NCBI GenBank assembly: GCA_023423065.1
Contig: JAFAGC010000119.1
Span: 1-46,283 of the forward strand
Length of the DNA: 46,283 nt
Reading direction: 5' to 3'
DNA from: Pseudomonadota bacterium
GTDB taxonomy: Bacteria > Pseudomonadota > Gammaproteobacteria > Steroidobacterales > Steroidobacteraceae
The notes under the pieces were generated by a model that searched no databases, was not told the DNA's origin, and saw only the letters and a list, made by a program, of their open reading frames with translations. Below are positions 26,924-34,163 of this stretch, piece after piece (positions within the stretch are counted from its first letter, which is position 1; each line of letters starts with the position of its first letter). The position numbers and the translations under genes are program-made.

Positions 26924-26947
26924 GCGGCATGTTTATCATGGTGGACC

Positions 26948-27562
26948 ATGACCGAGATACTCATCGTCTACTACACCCGCTACGGTGCCGTGGGGGAGCT
27001 CGCGCGCCACGCGGCGCGCGGCGTCGAATCCGTTCCGGGCTGCAGCGCCACATTACGCACGGTGCCGCCCGTGAGCGCGGAGAGCGAACGTCCCGTGAAG
27101 GCCGTGCCCGATGCGGGCGCGCCTTACGCGACGCTCGAGGATCTGCGCCGCTGCGACGGCCTGTTGTTAGGCAGCCCGACCCGCTTCGGCAACATGGCCG
27201 CGCCGCTCAAGTACTTCATCGACGGTACCTCGTCGGTGTGGCTCGACGGCTCGCTCGCGGGAAAACCGGCCGCCGCGTTCTCCTCGTCACAGACCATGCA
27301 TGGCGGCCAGGAGACCACGCTGCTCACGATGGCGTTGCCGCTGATCCACCACGGCATGTTGTTCATGGGCGTGCCCTTCACCGAGAAGGCGCTCAACCAG
27401 ACTCGCAGCGGCGGCACGCCTTATGGAGCCACGCACGTCGCGGGCCTCGCACCGCAGCCCGCCACGCTCAGCGAGGACGAGATCACGCTCGCGCAAGTGC
27501 TCGGCAAGCGGGTCGCGGAGGTCGCGGCGGCGCTTGCCGCGGGCCGAGCGGCGCGTAGATAG
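26948..27562 (+). CDS. wrbA: NAD(P)H:quinone oxidoreductase WrbA
   Basis: A 204-residue flavodoxin-fold enzyme reducing quinones with two electrons, using FMN. Typical features: start with EILIVYYTRYG (phosphate-binding loop of FMN), the GSPTRFGNMAAPLKYFIDGT motif near residues 76-95 and the SSSQTMHGGQETT region near 116-128, then GGTPYGATHVAG. A TATCAT box at 26935-26940 predicts a transcript starting about one base before the ATG. Convergent with hda, 20 bases away; an inverted repeat CCGGC-TCA-GCCGG at the end of hda may help ending. Confidence 0.95.
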   Translation: MTEILIVYYTRYGAVGELARHAARGVESVPGCSATLRTVPPVSAESERPVKAVPDAGAPYATLEDLRRCDGLLLGSPTRFGNMAAPLKYFIDGTSSVWLDGSLAGKPAAAFSSSQTMHGGQETTLLTMALPLIHHGMLFMGVPFTEKALNQTRSGGTPYGATHVAGLAPQPATLSEDEITLAQVLGKRVAEVAAALAAGRAARR

Positions 27563-27582
27563 ACGTCGGCGAGTATTCCGGC

Positions 27583-28278
27583 TCAGCCGGACTTGGCGTC
27601 GACGATGCTGCGGATGAACGGCACGGTGATCCGGCGCTGCGCGGCGAATGCCGCGTCGTCGAGCGTATCGAGGATGTCGCACAGCGAGCGCATGTCGCGC
27701 GGAAAACGCCGCTGCAGAAACCGCGCGGTTTCGGCCGGCAGCTCGAATCCGCGCAGCCGCGCGCGCAGGTACAACGCCTCGAGCTGTTCTTCGTCGTTGA
27801 GCTCGCGCACCGCGAATGCGGTGGCGGACGCCAGTCGCGACTTGAGATCGGCGAGGTCGAACGCGACGTGCGCGGCGTTTTCGCGCGCCGCGAACAGCAG
27901 GGTCGTGTTCCGCTCGAGTGCGCGCTGCCACAGCGAGAACAGCTTTTCCTCCCAGTCGGCGAAGCCCGCGATGCTCTGCACGTCGTCGTAACAGGCCACG
28001 TCCAGCGTCTCGGCGCCATCGAGCGCCGCGGGACCGAACGGCAGCAGCGATTCGAGCGGCAGATAGGCGGCGCGCACGCCGGGCGGAACGGCGGCGCACA
28101 CCGCCTGCAGCAGGTGCGATTTTCCGGCCGTGTGCGGACCGGCGATCCAGGTCGCCCCGGCCGGCCGGGTCGCGGAAAGATTGCGCAAGTGCGCCACGAG
28201 CTCGACGTTGCGCGCGGTCAGGAAACTCGCGAACGTCGCGCGCTCCTTCAGTTGCACGCCGAGTGTCAGCTGTCGCAT
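27583..28278 (-). CDS. hda: DnaA regulatory inactivator Hda
   Basis: A 231-residue DnaA-related AAA+ protein that, with the beta clamp, stimulates hydrolysis of DnaA-bound ATP and so restrains re-initiation of replication. The N-terminus carries the clamp-binding motif QLTLGV at residues 3-8 (QL-S/T-L-x form). A modified P-loop, GPHTAGKSHLL, and the DUF-like Walker B region VACYDDVQSI follow. The ATG at 28278 puts the clamp motif in the right place; frames open upstream belong to pgsA in another frame. It lies 17 bases downstream of pgsA, a common gammaproteobacterial arrangement. Confidence 0.93.
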   Translation of the reverse strand: MRQLTLGVQLKERATFASFLTARNVELVAHLRNLSATRPAGATWIAGPHTAGKSHLLQAVCAAVPPGVRAAYLPLESLLPFGPAALDGAETLDVACYDDVQSIAGFADWEEKLFSLWQRALERNTTLLFAARENAAHVAFDLADLKSRLASATAFAVRELNDEEQLEALYLRARLRGFELPAETARFLQRRFPRDMRSLCDILDTLDDAAFAAQRRITVPFIRSIVDAKSG

Positions 28279-28295
28279 CGGGGGACTCGGTCGGG

Positions 28296-28841
28296 TCAGG
28301 ACCCGGTCGCGAGCGCGCGGCGCGTGAACATCGACAGGTAGTCGGCGCCCGAGGCGATGGTGGTGAGCAGCGTCACGATGGCGAGCGCCGTGACCATCTC
28401 GCGGGTCGGGAAGCCGGCCGCTGCGCCGAGGATCGCGGCGAGCGCGACCGCGAGCTGGAAGCCGGTGTTGGCCTTGCTGAGCATCGTGGGTCGGCCATGC
28501 AGGGGTCCGAACCACAGCCGGTAGATGACCGCGCCGCCACCGATCATCACATCGCGCGCCACGACCACGGCCGTGAGCCACCAGGGCAGCAGGTTGATCC
28601 AGGTCGCGGCCAGGAACAGCGAAACGAGCAGTAGTTTGTCCGCCAGCGGGTCGAGGATCTTGCCCAGGTGCGAGGTCCAGTTGAAACGCTTCGCGAGCCA
28701 GCCGTCGAGCCCGTCCGAGACCGCGCACACCGCGACGAGTCCGAGCGCCGTCCAGTACTCGCCCGCGTACAGCGCGGCGATCGTCGGCCAGATCAGCGCG
28801 ATGCGAACGAGGCAGATGAAATTGGGAAGATGACGCAGCAC
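28296..28841 (-). CDS. pgsA: CDP-alcohol phosphatidyltransferase (PgsA-like)
   Basis: A 181-residue membrane enzyme, most likely CDP-diacylglycerol-glycerol-3-phosphate phosphatidyltransferase making phosphatidylglycerol phosphate. The family signature is at about residues 37-65: SDGLDGWLAKR, then HLGKILDPLADKLLL, with the Asp ligands in place and the Ala-Arg pair as Ala-Lys. About four to five helices. The GTG at 28841 (protein VLRHLPNFICLVRI) is preferred, five bases after the DUF2066 stop; a long frame extending to 30602 is a shadow. Clustered with hda, as in related genomes. Confidence 0.88.
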   Translation of the reverse strand: MLRHLPNFICLVRIALIWPTIAALYAGEYWTALGLVAVCAVSDGLDGWLAKRFNWTSHLGKILDPLADKLLLVSLFLAATWINLLPWWLTAVVVARDVMIGGGAVIYRLWFGPLHGRPTMLSKANTGFQLAVALAAILGAAAGFPTREMVTALAIVTLLTTIASGADYLSMFTRRALATGS

Positions 28842-28846
28842 GTTTG

Positions 28847-29806
28847 CTAGTTCAGGCGGAACGCGAGATGTCCTCCCGCCTTGGGATCGCCGCGGGTGAG
28901 ATACGGGCTGGTCGAAAGAGAGTCGAGCAGGTTGTCGGTGCCGCCGCGCACGAGCACCGAAAACGTGGCGCGCGCTCCGGCGGCCTCGGCCAGCTGCACG
29001 CCGCGCACGCTGGCGGATTCGGCCAGGAGCTGCGATGCCCGCGCGTACTCCCGCAGGCCGGGCACGTTTTCGATCTCGACCAATAGTTCGACCTCGGGCA
29101 ATGACGCGTTCGCGATGTCCTGGCGCGCGAAGACGTCGGCCGCGACGTTCACGCCTTCCTCGAGCGCGCCGCTCCAGGTTTCGCTGACACCGGGCGCCGT
29201 CAGCACCCAGCGCCACGCGCCGCCGCCCGGCACCGCGTCGCCATGGCCGACGAGCACCGCGTCGGCGCCGAGGCGCTGCGCGGTCGCGAGGCCGGTGTCG
29301 GCGGGAATGTCGCCCATCGCGGGCAGCCCGACGCCTTCCGGCCGTGCCACGCGGATCGGTTGACCGCGGCGATTGGCGGTCGCATCGAGCGCGCCCTCGA
29401 CCTGTCGCCGGGATTCGAAGGCGCCGCTCGCGGGTCCCCCCGTGAGCACGATCAACACCAGCGGCCGCTCGCTCGACCAGATCGTGCGGCCCGCCGCGAG
29501 GATGTCGCGCTCGAGAGCCGCGGCATCGAAGACCACCTGGACGCCGGGACCACTCGCCGGTGGCCGCGTGAGGAGCACGTATTGCTGCGCGTTCGCGAGA
29601 ATGCCCGCGAGGGCCGGATCGTTGGCCGCGTCGCGCGCTCCGGTCGCGCGCACCAGCACCTGGCGCAGCGCGGCCTGCGCCTGCACGGCGGCGTCGGTTT
29701 GCGCGGCGACAGTCGCCTCGTAGACGCGTACCTGGCGCAGGGCGAAAGCGTCGCGCGCGGCCAGCAGCAGCACGGCGCCGACTAAACTGACGATGAATGT
29801 GCGCAT
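28847..29806 (-). CDS. DUF2066 domain protein
   Basis: A 319-residue exported protein: N-terminal signal peptide (MRTFIVSLVGAVLLLAARDAFA), then the DUF2066 region with Ala-rich helices (about residues 30-100) and an alternating beta-rich middle. The family is found next to purM in Pseudomonas and relatives, which is the arrangement here; function is unknown. It may be periplasmic or lipid-associated. The next genes, pgsA and hda, follow within a few bases, so it probably heads that operon. Its start codon is 58 bases from the purM start, so the purM promoter overlaps its 5' end. Confidence 0.88.
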   Translation of the reverse strand: MRTFIVSLVGAVLLLAARDAFALRQVRVYEATVAAQTDAAVQAQAALRQVLVRATGARDAANDPALAGILANAQQYVLLTRPPASGPGVQVVFDAAALERDILAAGRTIWSSERPLVLIVLTGGPASGAFESRRQVEGALDATANRRGQPIRVARPEGVGLPAMGDIPADTGLATAQRLGADAVLVGHGDAVPGGGAWRWVLTAPGVSETWSGALEEGVNVAADVFARQDIANASLPEVELLVEIENVPGLREYARASQLLAESASVRGVQLAEAAGARATFSVLVRGGTDNLLDSLSTSPYLTRGDPKAGGHLAFRLN

Positions 29807-29816
29807 TGGCTACAAT
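29787..29816 (+). promoter_or_regulatory. Probable purM promoter
   Basis: TACAAT at 29811-29816 with CTGACG at 29787-29792, spacing 18. The predicted start near 29823 gives a leader of about 40 bases, which contains a run of six T. No PurR-like operator was recognised. Confidence 0.55.
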
Positions 29817-29864
29817 ATCGCACGTTTTTTCCCGGGCTGTCGTGCCCGCAGACACAAGCCATTC

Positions 29865-30896
29865 ATGACCGAATCCGGACTCACCTACCGAGACGCCGGC
29901 GTCGATATCGACGCGGGCGACGAGCTCGTCGAACGCATCAAACCCGTGGTCAAGCGCACGATGCGCCGCGAGGTCCTCGCCGGCATCGGCGGCTTTGGCG
30001 CGCTCGTCGAGGTGCCGCTCGACCGCTACCGCAAGCCCGTGCTGGTCTCGGGCACGGACGGCGTCGGCACGAAGCTCAGGCTCGCGATCGACACCGGTCG
30101 CCACGACAAGATCGGCATCGACCTCGTCGCGATGTGCGCGAACGACGTCGCGGTCTCGGGCGCGGAACCGCTTTTCTTCCTCGACTATTACGCTACCGGC
30201 AAGCTCAAGGTGGAAGTCGCCGAGGCGGTGATCCGCGGCATCGCCGAGGGCTGCGAACTCGCCGGCGCGGCGCTGGTCGGCGGCGAAACCGCCGAGATGC
30301 CCGGCATGTATCACGGCGACGACTACGATCTCGCGGGCTTCTGCGTCGGCATCGTCGAGCGCGACCGCATCATCGACGGCGCCACGACGGCCGCGGGCGA
30401 CGTCGTGATCGGACTCGCCTCTTCCGGGCCGCATTCGAACGGCTACTCGCTGATCCGCAAGCTGGTCTCCGTGGCGGGCGCGAACGAGAACACGCAGCTC
30501 GACGGCAAGCCGCTGTTCGATCGTCTGCTGACTCCGACGCGCATCTACGTGAAGTCGATGCTCGCGCTCGCGCAGAAGATCCCCGTGAAGGGATTCGCCC
30601 ACATCACGGGCGGCGGACTCACCGACAACATTCCGCGCGTGATTCCGGATGGGCTCGAAGTCGTGCTGCAGCGGCGCTCGTGGGCGCGCGATCCGGTATT
30701 CGACTGGCTGGCCGCCGCGGGCAAGGTCAGTGCCGCCGAGATGTATCGCACGTTCAACTGCGGCATCGGCATGGTGGTGGTGGTCGCTCCCGCCGACGTG
30801 GACGCCGCCCTCGCCCAGCTGCGCGCGACCGGCGAAACCGCGAGCGTCATCGGCGCGCTCGGGCGCGGCTCCCGCGGTGTGGTGATCGAAGAATGA
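29865..30896 (+). CDS. purM: Phosphoribosylformylglycinamidine cyclo-ligase
   Basis: A 343-residue enzyme of purine synthesis making AIR from FGAM with ATP. Seen: the N-terminal LTYRDAGVDIDAGDELVERIKP block typical of PurM, the SGTDGVGTKL loop near residue 62, and the GGETAEMPGMY and HITGGGLTDNIPR motifs. The ATG at 29865 gives the normal length and N-terminus; an in-frame ATG at 29793 lies upstream of the promoter. The stop overlaps the purN start as ATGA, so the two steps are co-translated. Confidence 0.97.
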   Translation: MTESGLTYRDAGVDIDAGDELVERIKPVVKRTMRREVLAGIGGFGALVEVPLDRYRKPVLVSGTDGVGTKLRLAIDTGRHDKIGIDLVAMCANDVAVSGAEPLFFLDYYATGKLKVEVAEAVIRGIAEGCELAGAALVGGETAEMPGMYHGDDYDLAGFCVGIVERDRIIDGATTAAGDVVIGLASSGPHSNGYSLIRKLVSVAGANENTQLDGKPLFDRLLTPTRIYVKSMLALAQKIPVKGFAHITGGGLTDNIPRVIPDGLEVVLQRRSWARDPVFDWLAAAGKVSAAEMYRTFNCGIGMVVVVAPADVDAALAQLRATGETASVIGALGRGSRGVVIEE

Positions 30897-31546
30897 AACT
30901 GCCCGTCGCGGTGGTCATCTCCGGCCGCGGCAGCAACATGGAAGCCATCGCGCGCGCGTCGTTCGCGCCCGGCAGCCGTTACGAAGTAGTCAGGGTCATC
31001 GCCGACCGCGACACGGCCGGCGGAATCGCGCGCGCCGCGGCGCTGGGTGTGCCGGCCTCGGTCGTGCCCGTGAAGCAGTTTCCCGATCGCGAGACTTTCG
31101 ATGCCGCGCTGGCCGCCGAGATCGAGGCCTGCGGCGCGCAACTCGTCGCGCTCGCGGGTTTCATGCGGATCCTCTCGGCGGGATTCGTGCAGCGATTCGC
31201 GGGCAAGCTGCTCAACATCCATCCCTCGCTGCTGCCCAAGTACAAGGGCCTCGATACGCATGCGCGGGCAATCGCGGCCCGCGACTCGCACCACGGCGCG
31301 AGCGTGCACTACGTCACGCCCGAGCTCGACGGCGGCCCGGTGATCATGCAGGGACGCCTCAGGATCCGGACGGGCGACACCCCGGAAACCCTTTCAGCGC
31401 GGGTTCATACGCTCGAACACATCATCTACCCGCATGTCTGCTCGCTCATTGCCGCGGGCCGGGTCGCCTGGCGCGAAGGCTCCGTGTATTTCGACGGCGA
31501 ACCGCTCGCCGAGCCGCTCATCGAGGAATGCGATGAAGCTGCTTGA
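30893..31546 (+). CDS. purN: Phosphoribosylglycinamide formyltransferase (PurN)
   Basis: A 217-residue formyl-tetrahydrofolate-dependent enzyme of purine synthesis. The N-terminal VVISGRGSNMEAI loop binds phosphate, and the catalytic region NIHPSLLPKYKGL (with Asn and His) and later ELDGGPVI (with Asp) are intact. Length is normal. The gene overlaps purM by four bases and is in turn overlapped by 14 bases by the DUF3108 gene. Confidence 0.96.
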   Translation: MKLPVAVVISGRGSNMEAIARASFAPGSRYEVVRVIADRDTAGGIARAAALGVPASVVPVKQFPDRETFDAALAAEIEACGAQLVALAGFMRILSAGFVQRFAGKLLNIHPSLLPKYKGLDTHARAIAARDSHHGASVHYVTPELDGGPVIMQGRLRIRTGDTPETLSARVHTLEHIIYPHVCSLIAAGRVAWREGSVYFDGEPLAEPLIEECDEAA

Positions 31547-32237
31547 GCGCCTGTTCGTCGTGCTCGCGCTCTGCACCACCGGTGCGTTCGCGGACCCCGT
31601 CGACATGAAGCCGTTCCGCGCGAACTACGTGGTCGAATGGAAAGGCATCTCGGCCGCCAATTCGTCGATCGAATTGCGCGCGCTGGGCGACGGCACGTTC
31701 GAATACGAAACGATGAACGAGCCGCGCGGCATGTTCCGCATGGCACTGCCGGATTCGCTGTCGCAGACCAGCACTTTCAAGATCGCGGACGGGCACGTCG
31801 TGCCGCAGCGGTTTCGAGGCACGGACGAGAAGGAACGGCCCATCGACCTGCGTTTCGACTGGAAGAACAAGCGCGTCACCGGCACGGCCAAGGGAAGTCC
31901 GGTCGACGCCGAACTGCCCGAGAATGCGCAGGACCCGATGTCCCTGCAGATCGCGTCGTTGCGCAATCTCCAGGAACGGAAGCTCCACGACACCGTGTGG
32001 CTCGTGGACGGCGACGGCAAGGTGAAGGAATACCAGCTCAGGCTCGAAGGCGAAAAGCAGATCGACACCGCGCTCGGCCGGTTCGACACGCTCGTCTACA
32101 CCAGCCAGCGCTCCGGCTCCCAGCGCCTCACGCGCACCTGGGTCGCCCCGGCCCTCGGCTATCTACCCGTGAAGGCCGAACGCACCCGCAAGGGCAAACT
32201 GGAGTTCACCCTGCTGATCGAGTCGGTGGACCAATAG
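31533..32237 (+). CDS. DUF3108 domain protein
   Basis: A 234-residue exported protein with an N-terminal signal peptide ending near CTTGAFA (about residue 20), then a beta-rich DUF3108 domain. Alternating strands such as ANYVVEWKG and KVKEYQLRLEG fit the family, which resembles lipid- or cell-wall-binding barrels. Genes of this family follow purN in Pseudomonas and relatives. The start ATG lies inside purN and the coding regions overlap by 14 bases, so translation is coupled. Function unknown; probably periplasmic. Confidence 0.85.
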   Translation: MKLLERLFVVLALCTTGAFADPVDMKPFRANYVVEWKGISAANSSIELRALGDGTFEYETMNEPRGMFRMALPDSLSQTSTFKIADGHVVPQRFRGTDEKERPIDLRFDWKNKRVTGTAKGSPVDAELPENAQDPMSLQIASLRNLQERKLHDTVWLVDGDGKVKEYQLRLEGEKQIDTALGRFDTLVYTSQRSGSQRLTRTWVAPALGYLPVKAERTRKGKLEFTLLIESVDQ

Positions 32238-32256
32238 TCCCCCTTTCACTTCATGG

Positions 32257-32277
32257 ACGGCCCCGCTTCGGGGCCGT
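32257..32277 (+). terminator. Hairpin after DUF3108, probable terminator
   Basis: A perfect 8-bp stem ACGGCCCC / GGGGCCGT (32257-32264 with 32270-32277) with a five-base loop follows the DUF3108 stop by 19 bases and lies just before the convergent dcd stop. Only TTCT follows, so termination would be modest; the stem could serve both strands. Confidence 0.6.
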
Positions 32278-32302
32278 TCTCCGATGTGGCGCTTGCGCCT
32301 GA

Positions 32303-32872
32303 CTAAGTCTTCGGGAGCGTGACGCCCGTCTGCCCCTGGTACTTCCCGCCGCGATCCTTGTACGACGTCGAGCAGATTTCATCCGACTCGAAGAACAGCA
32401 TCTGCGCGACGCCTTCGTTCGCGTAGATCTTCGCGGGCAGCGGGGTGGTGTTCGAGAACTCGAGGGTCACGTGGCCTTCCCACTCGGGTTCCAAAGGCGT
32501 TACGTTTACTATTACACCGCAACGTGCATATGTCGATTTTCCGAGGCAAACCACCAGCGTGGAGCGTGGTATGCGGAAGTACTCGACCGTCCTAGCTAGT
32601 GCGAAGGAGTTGGGCGGAATGATGCACACGTCGCCGGTGAAGTCCACGAAACTCTTCTCGTCGAACGCCTTCGGATCCACGATCGTCGAATTGATGTTCG
32701 TGAAGATCTTGAATTCGCGCGAGCATCGCACGTCATAGCCGTAGCTCGAGGTGCCGTACGAAACGATCTTGTGGCCGTCGGCCGCGGTGCGCACCTGCTC
32801 GGGCGCGAACGGCTCGATCATCTTCTGCTGCGCCGCCATGCGGCGGATCCAGTGGTCCGACTTGATGCTCAT
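32303..32872 (-). CDS. dcd: dCTP deaminase
   Basis: A 189-residue homotrimeric enzyme deaminating dCTP to dUTP for thymidylate synthesis. The family core is complete, including the SSYGYDVR start motif, STYARCGV and the catalytic Glu in PLEPEWEGHVTLEFSN. Length matches the proteobacterial type. The start has a GGGAG ribosome site. A stretch at about 32490-32620, covering the conserved core, is only about 53% GC and spelled with codons rare in the neighbours (CTA, AGG, ATA, GTA). The gene lies 18 bases downstream of apbC in one operon. Confidence 0.95.
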   Translation of the reverse strand: MSIKSDHWIRRMAAQQKMIEPFAPEQVRTAADGHKIVSYGTSSYGYDVRCSREFKIFTNINSTIVDPKAFDEKSFVDFTGDVCIIPPNSFALARTVEYFRIPRSTLVVCLGKSTYARCGVIVNVTPLEPEWEGHVTLEFSNTTPLPAKIYANEGVAQMLFFESDEICSTSYKDRGGKYQGQTGVTLPKT

Positions 32873-32890
32873 CTGACTCCCTTTCGCGGG

Positions 32891-33985
32891 CTAACTTTCT
32901 TCTACGACGATCTTCGGAAACAGCGTCGACCGGTCCTTCGAGCGCCGCGCGAGCGCGGCGGCCGTCCGGCGCGCCATCGTGAAATACGGCGCGGCATGCG
33001 GCGAATCCGGCGCGGCGACCACGGTCGGGGCGCCCCCGTCCGCCTCTTCGCGAACTCGCGCGTCCAACGGTAGTTCGCCCAGCAACTCGACTCCGTACTG
33101 CGCGGCCATGCGCGCGCCGCCGCCGGCGCCGAACAGGTGTTCCACGTGGCCGCAGTTGCCGCACACGTGCACGCTCATGTTCTCGACCACCCCGAGCACG
33201 GGCACGTTGACCTTCTCGAACATCTTGAGTCCCTTGCGGGCGTCCGCGAGCGCGATGTCCTGCGGCGTCGTCACGATCACGGCGCCCGCCACCGGCACGC
33301 GCTGCGCGAGAGTGAGCTGGATGTCGCCCGTGCCGGGCGGCATGTCGATCACGAGGTAATCGAGATCGCCCCAGTCCGTGTCGTTGAGCAGCTGCGTCAG
33401 CGCCTGCGTCACCATCGGTCCGCGCCACACCATCGGCTGCTCGGGATCGATGAGGAAGCCGATCGACATCGCCGCGACACCGTGCGCGATGAGCGGCTTG
33501 ATGCGCTTGCCGTCCGGCGACGTGGGCTTCTGGCCGGCGAGACCCAGCATGATGGGCTGGCTCGGGCCGTAGATGTCCGCATCGAGAATGCCGGCGCGCG
33601 CGCCCTGGCGCGCCCACGCCAGCGCGAGATTCGCGGCGACCGTCGACTTGCCGACGCCGCCTTTGCCGGATGCGACCGCGACGATGTTGCGAACGCCGGC
33701 GAGCGGTGAAAGCTGCCGCTGCACGGCGTGCGCGGCGATCTTCGCGACGACCTCGATCTCGACGCCTGCGGGCGCTCCGCCCGCTTTCAGATGCGCGGCG
33801 AGCCCCCGCGTGAATTCCTCGCGGTAATCGTCGATGGGGAAGCCGAGTGCCACGCGAACGTGAGCCCGTTCACCTTTCAGCTCCACGGATTCGACCGCTT
33901 TCGCGTTTCCGAGCGTCGACCCGACGAACGGGTCGGAATAACTTTCGACCAGTGCGCGAAATTCGGCGGAAAGCTCTGCAACCAT
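32891..33985 (-). CDS. apbC: Iron-sulfur cluster carrier protein ApbC (Mrp family)
   Basis: A 364-residue P-loop ATPase carrying Fe-S clusters to target enzymes. Seen: an N-terminal DUF59/MIP18-like region (about residues 1-90), the deviant Walker A GKGGVGKST near residue 107, the VIDMPPGTGD motif, and the Cys-x-x-Cys pair in VHVCGNCGH, which binds the cluster between subunits. The ATG at 33985 is preferred to an in-frame TTG at 34012. A TAGAAT box at 34030-34025 (minus strand) may be its -10. It lies back to back with the HEAT-kinase gene, and dcd follows. Confidence 0.95.
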   Translation of the reverse strand: MVAELSAEFRALVESYSDPFVGSTLGNAKAVESVELKGERAHVRVALGFPIDDYREEFTRGLAAHLKAGGAPAGVEIEVVAKIAAHAVQRQLSPLAGVRNIVAVASGKGGVGKSTVAANLALAWARQGARAGILDADIYGPSQPIMLGLAGQKPTSPDGKRIKPLIAHGVAAMSIGFLIDPEQPMVWRGPMVTQALTQLLNDTDWGDLDYLVIDMPPGTGDIQLTLAQRVPVAGAVIVTTPQDIALADARKGLKMFEKVNVPVLGVVENMSVHVCGNCGHVEHLFGAGGGARMAAQYGVELLGELPLDARVREEADGGAPTVVAAPDSPHAAPYFTMARRTAAALARRSKDRSTLFPKIVVEES

Positions 33986-34061
33986 AAGATTCTTGAATGT
34001 CCGCCGGGACAACGGGGGGGCCGGATTCTACCGAATCGGCTGCCACGGGCGAGACATGTGG

Positions 34062-34067
34062 CATAAT
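34062..34067 (+). promoter_or_regulatory. -10 box CATAAT for the HEAT-kinase gene
   Basis: CATAAT at 34062-34067 with CTGCCA at 34040-34045 (spacing 16) is the best sigma-70-type match in the 178-base gap to apbC. It predicts a leader of about 90 bases before the ATG at 34164. No other start signal is better placed. Confidence 0.45.
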
Positions 34068-34163
34068 TTTTGTAGCAGGGACAGTAAGGACGGCAAGCTT
34101 GTATCAACCCGTGAGCGCATCGCAGGACCGGAGTCGGTGGGCGCCAGGCGGGTCACCCGTTCC

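Noticed and set aside
27576..27588. Hairpin CCGGC-TCA-GCCGG between wrbA and hda as a strong terminator
   Set aside because: It overlaps the hda stop codon and has no T run on either strand, so it was mentioned only as a possible aid.
34058..34076. Near match to a sigma-54 promoter (TGGCAT, five bases, TTGTA) before the HEAT-kinase gene
   Set aside because: The invariant GC at -12 is GT here, and a CATAAT -10 box overlaps it, so a sigma-70 reading is simpler.
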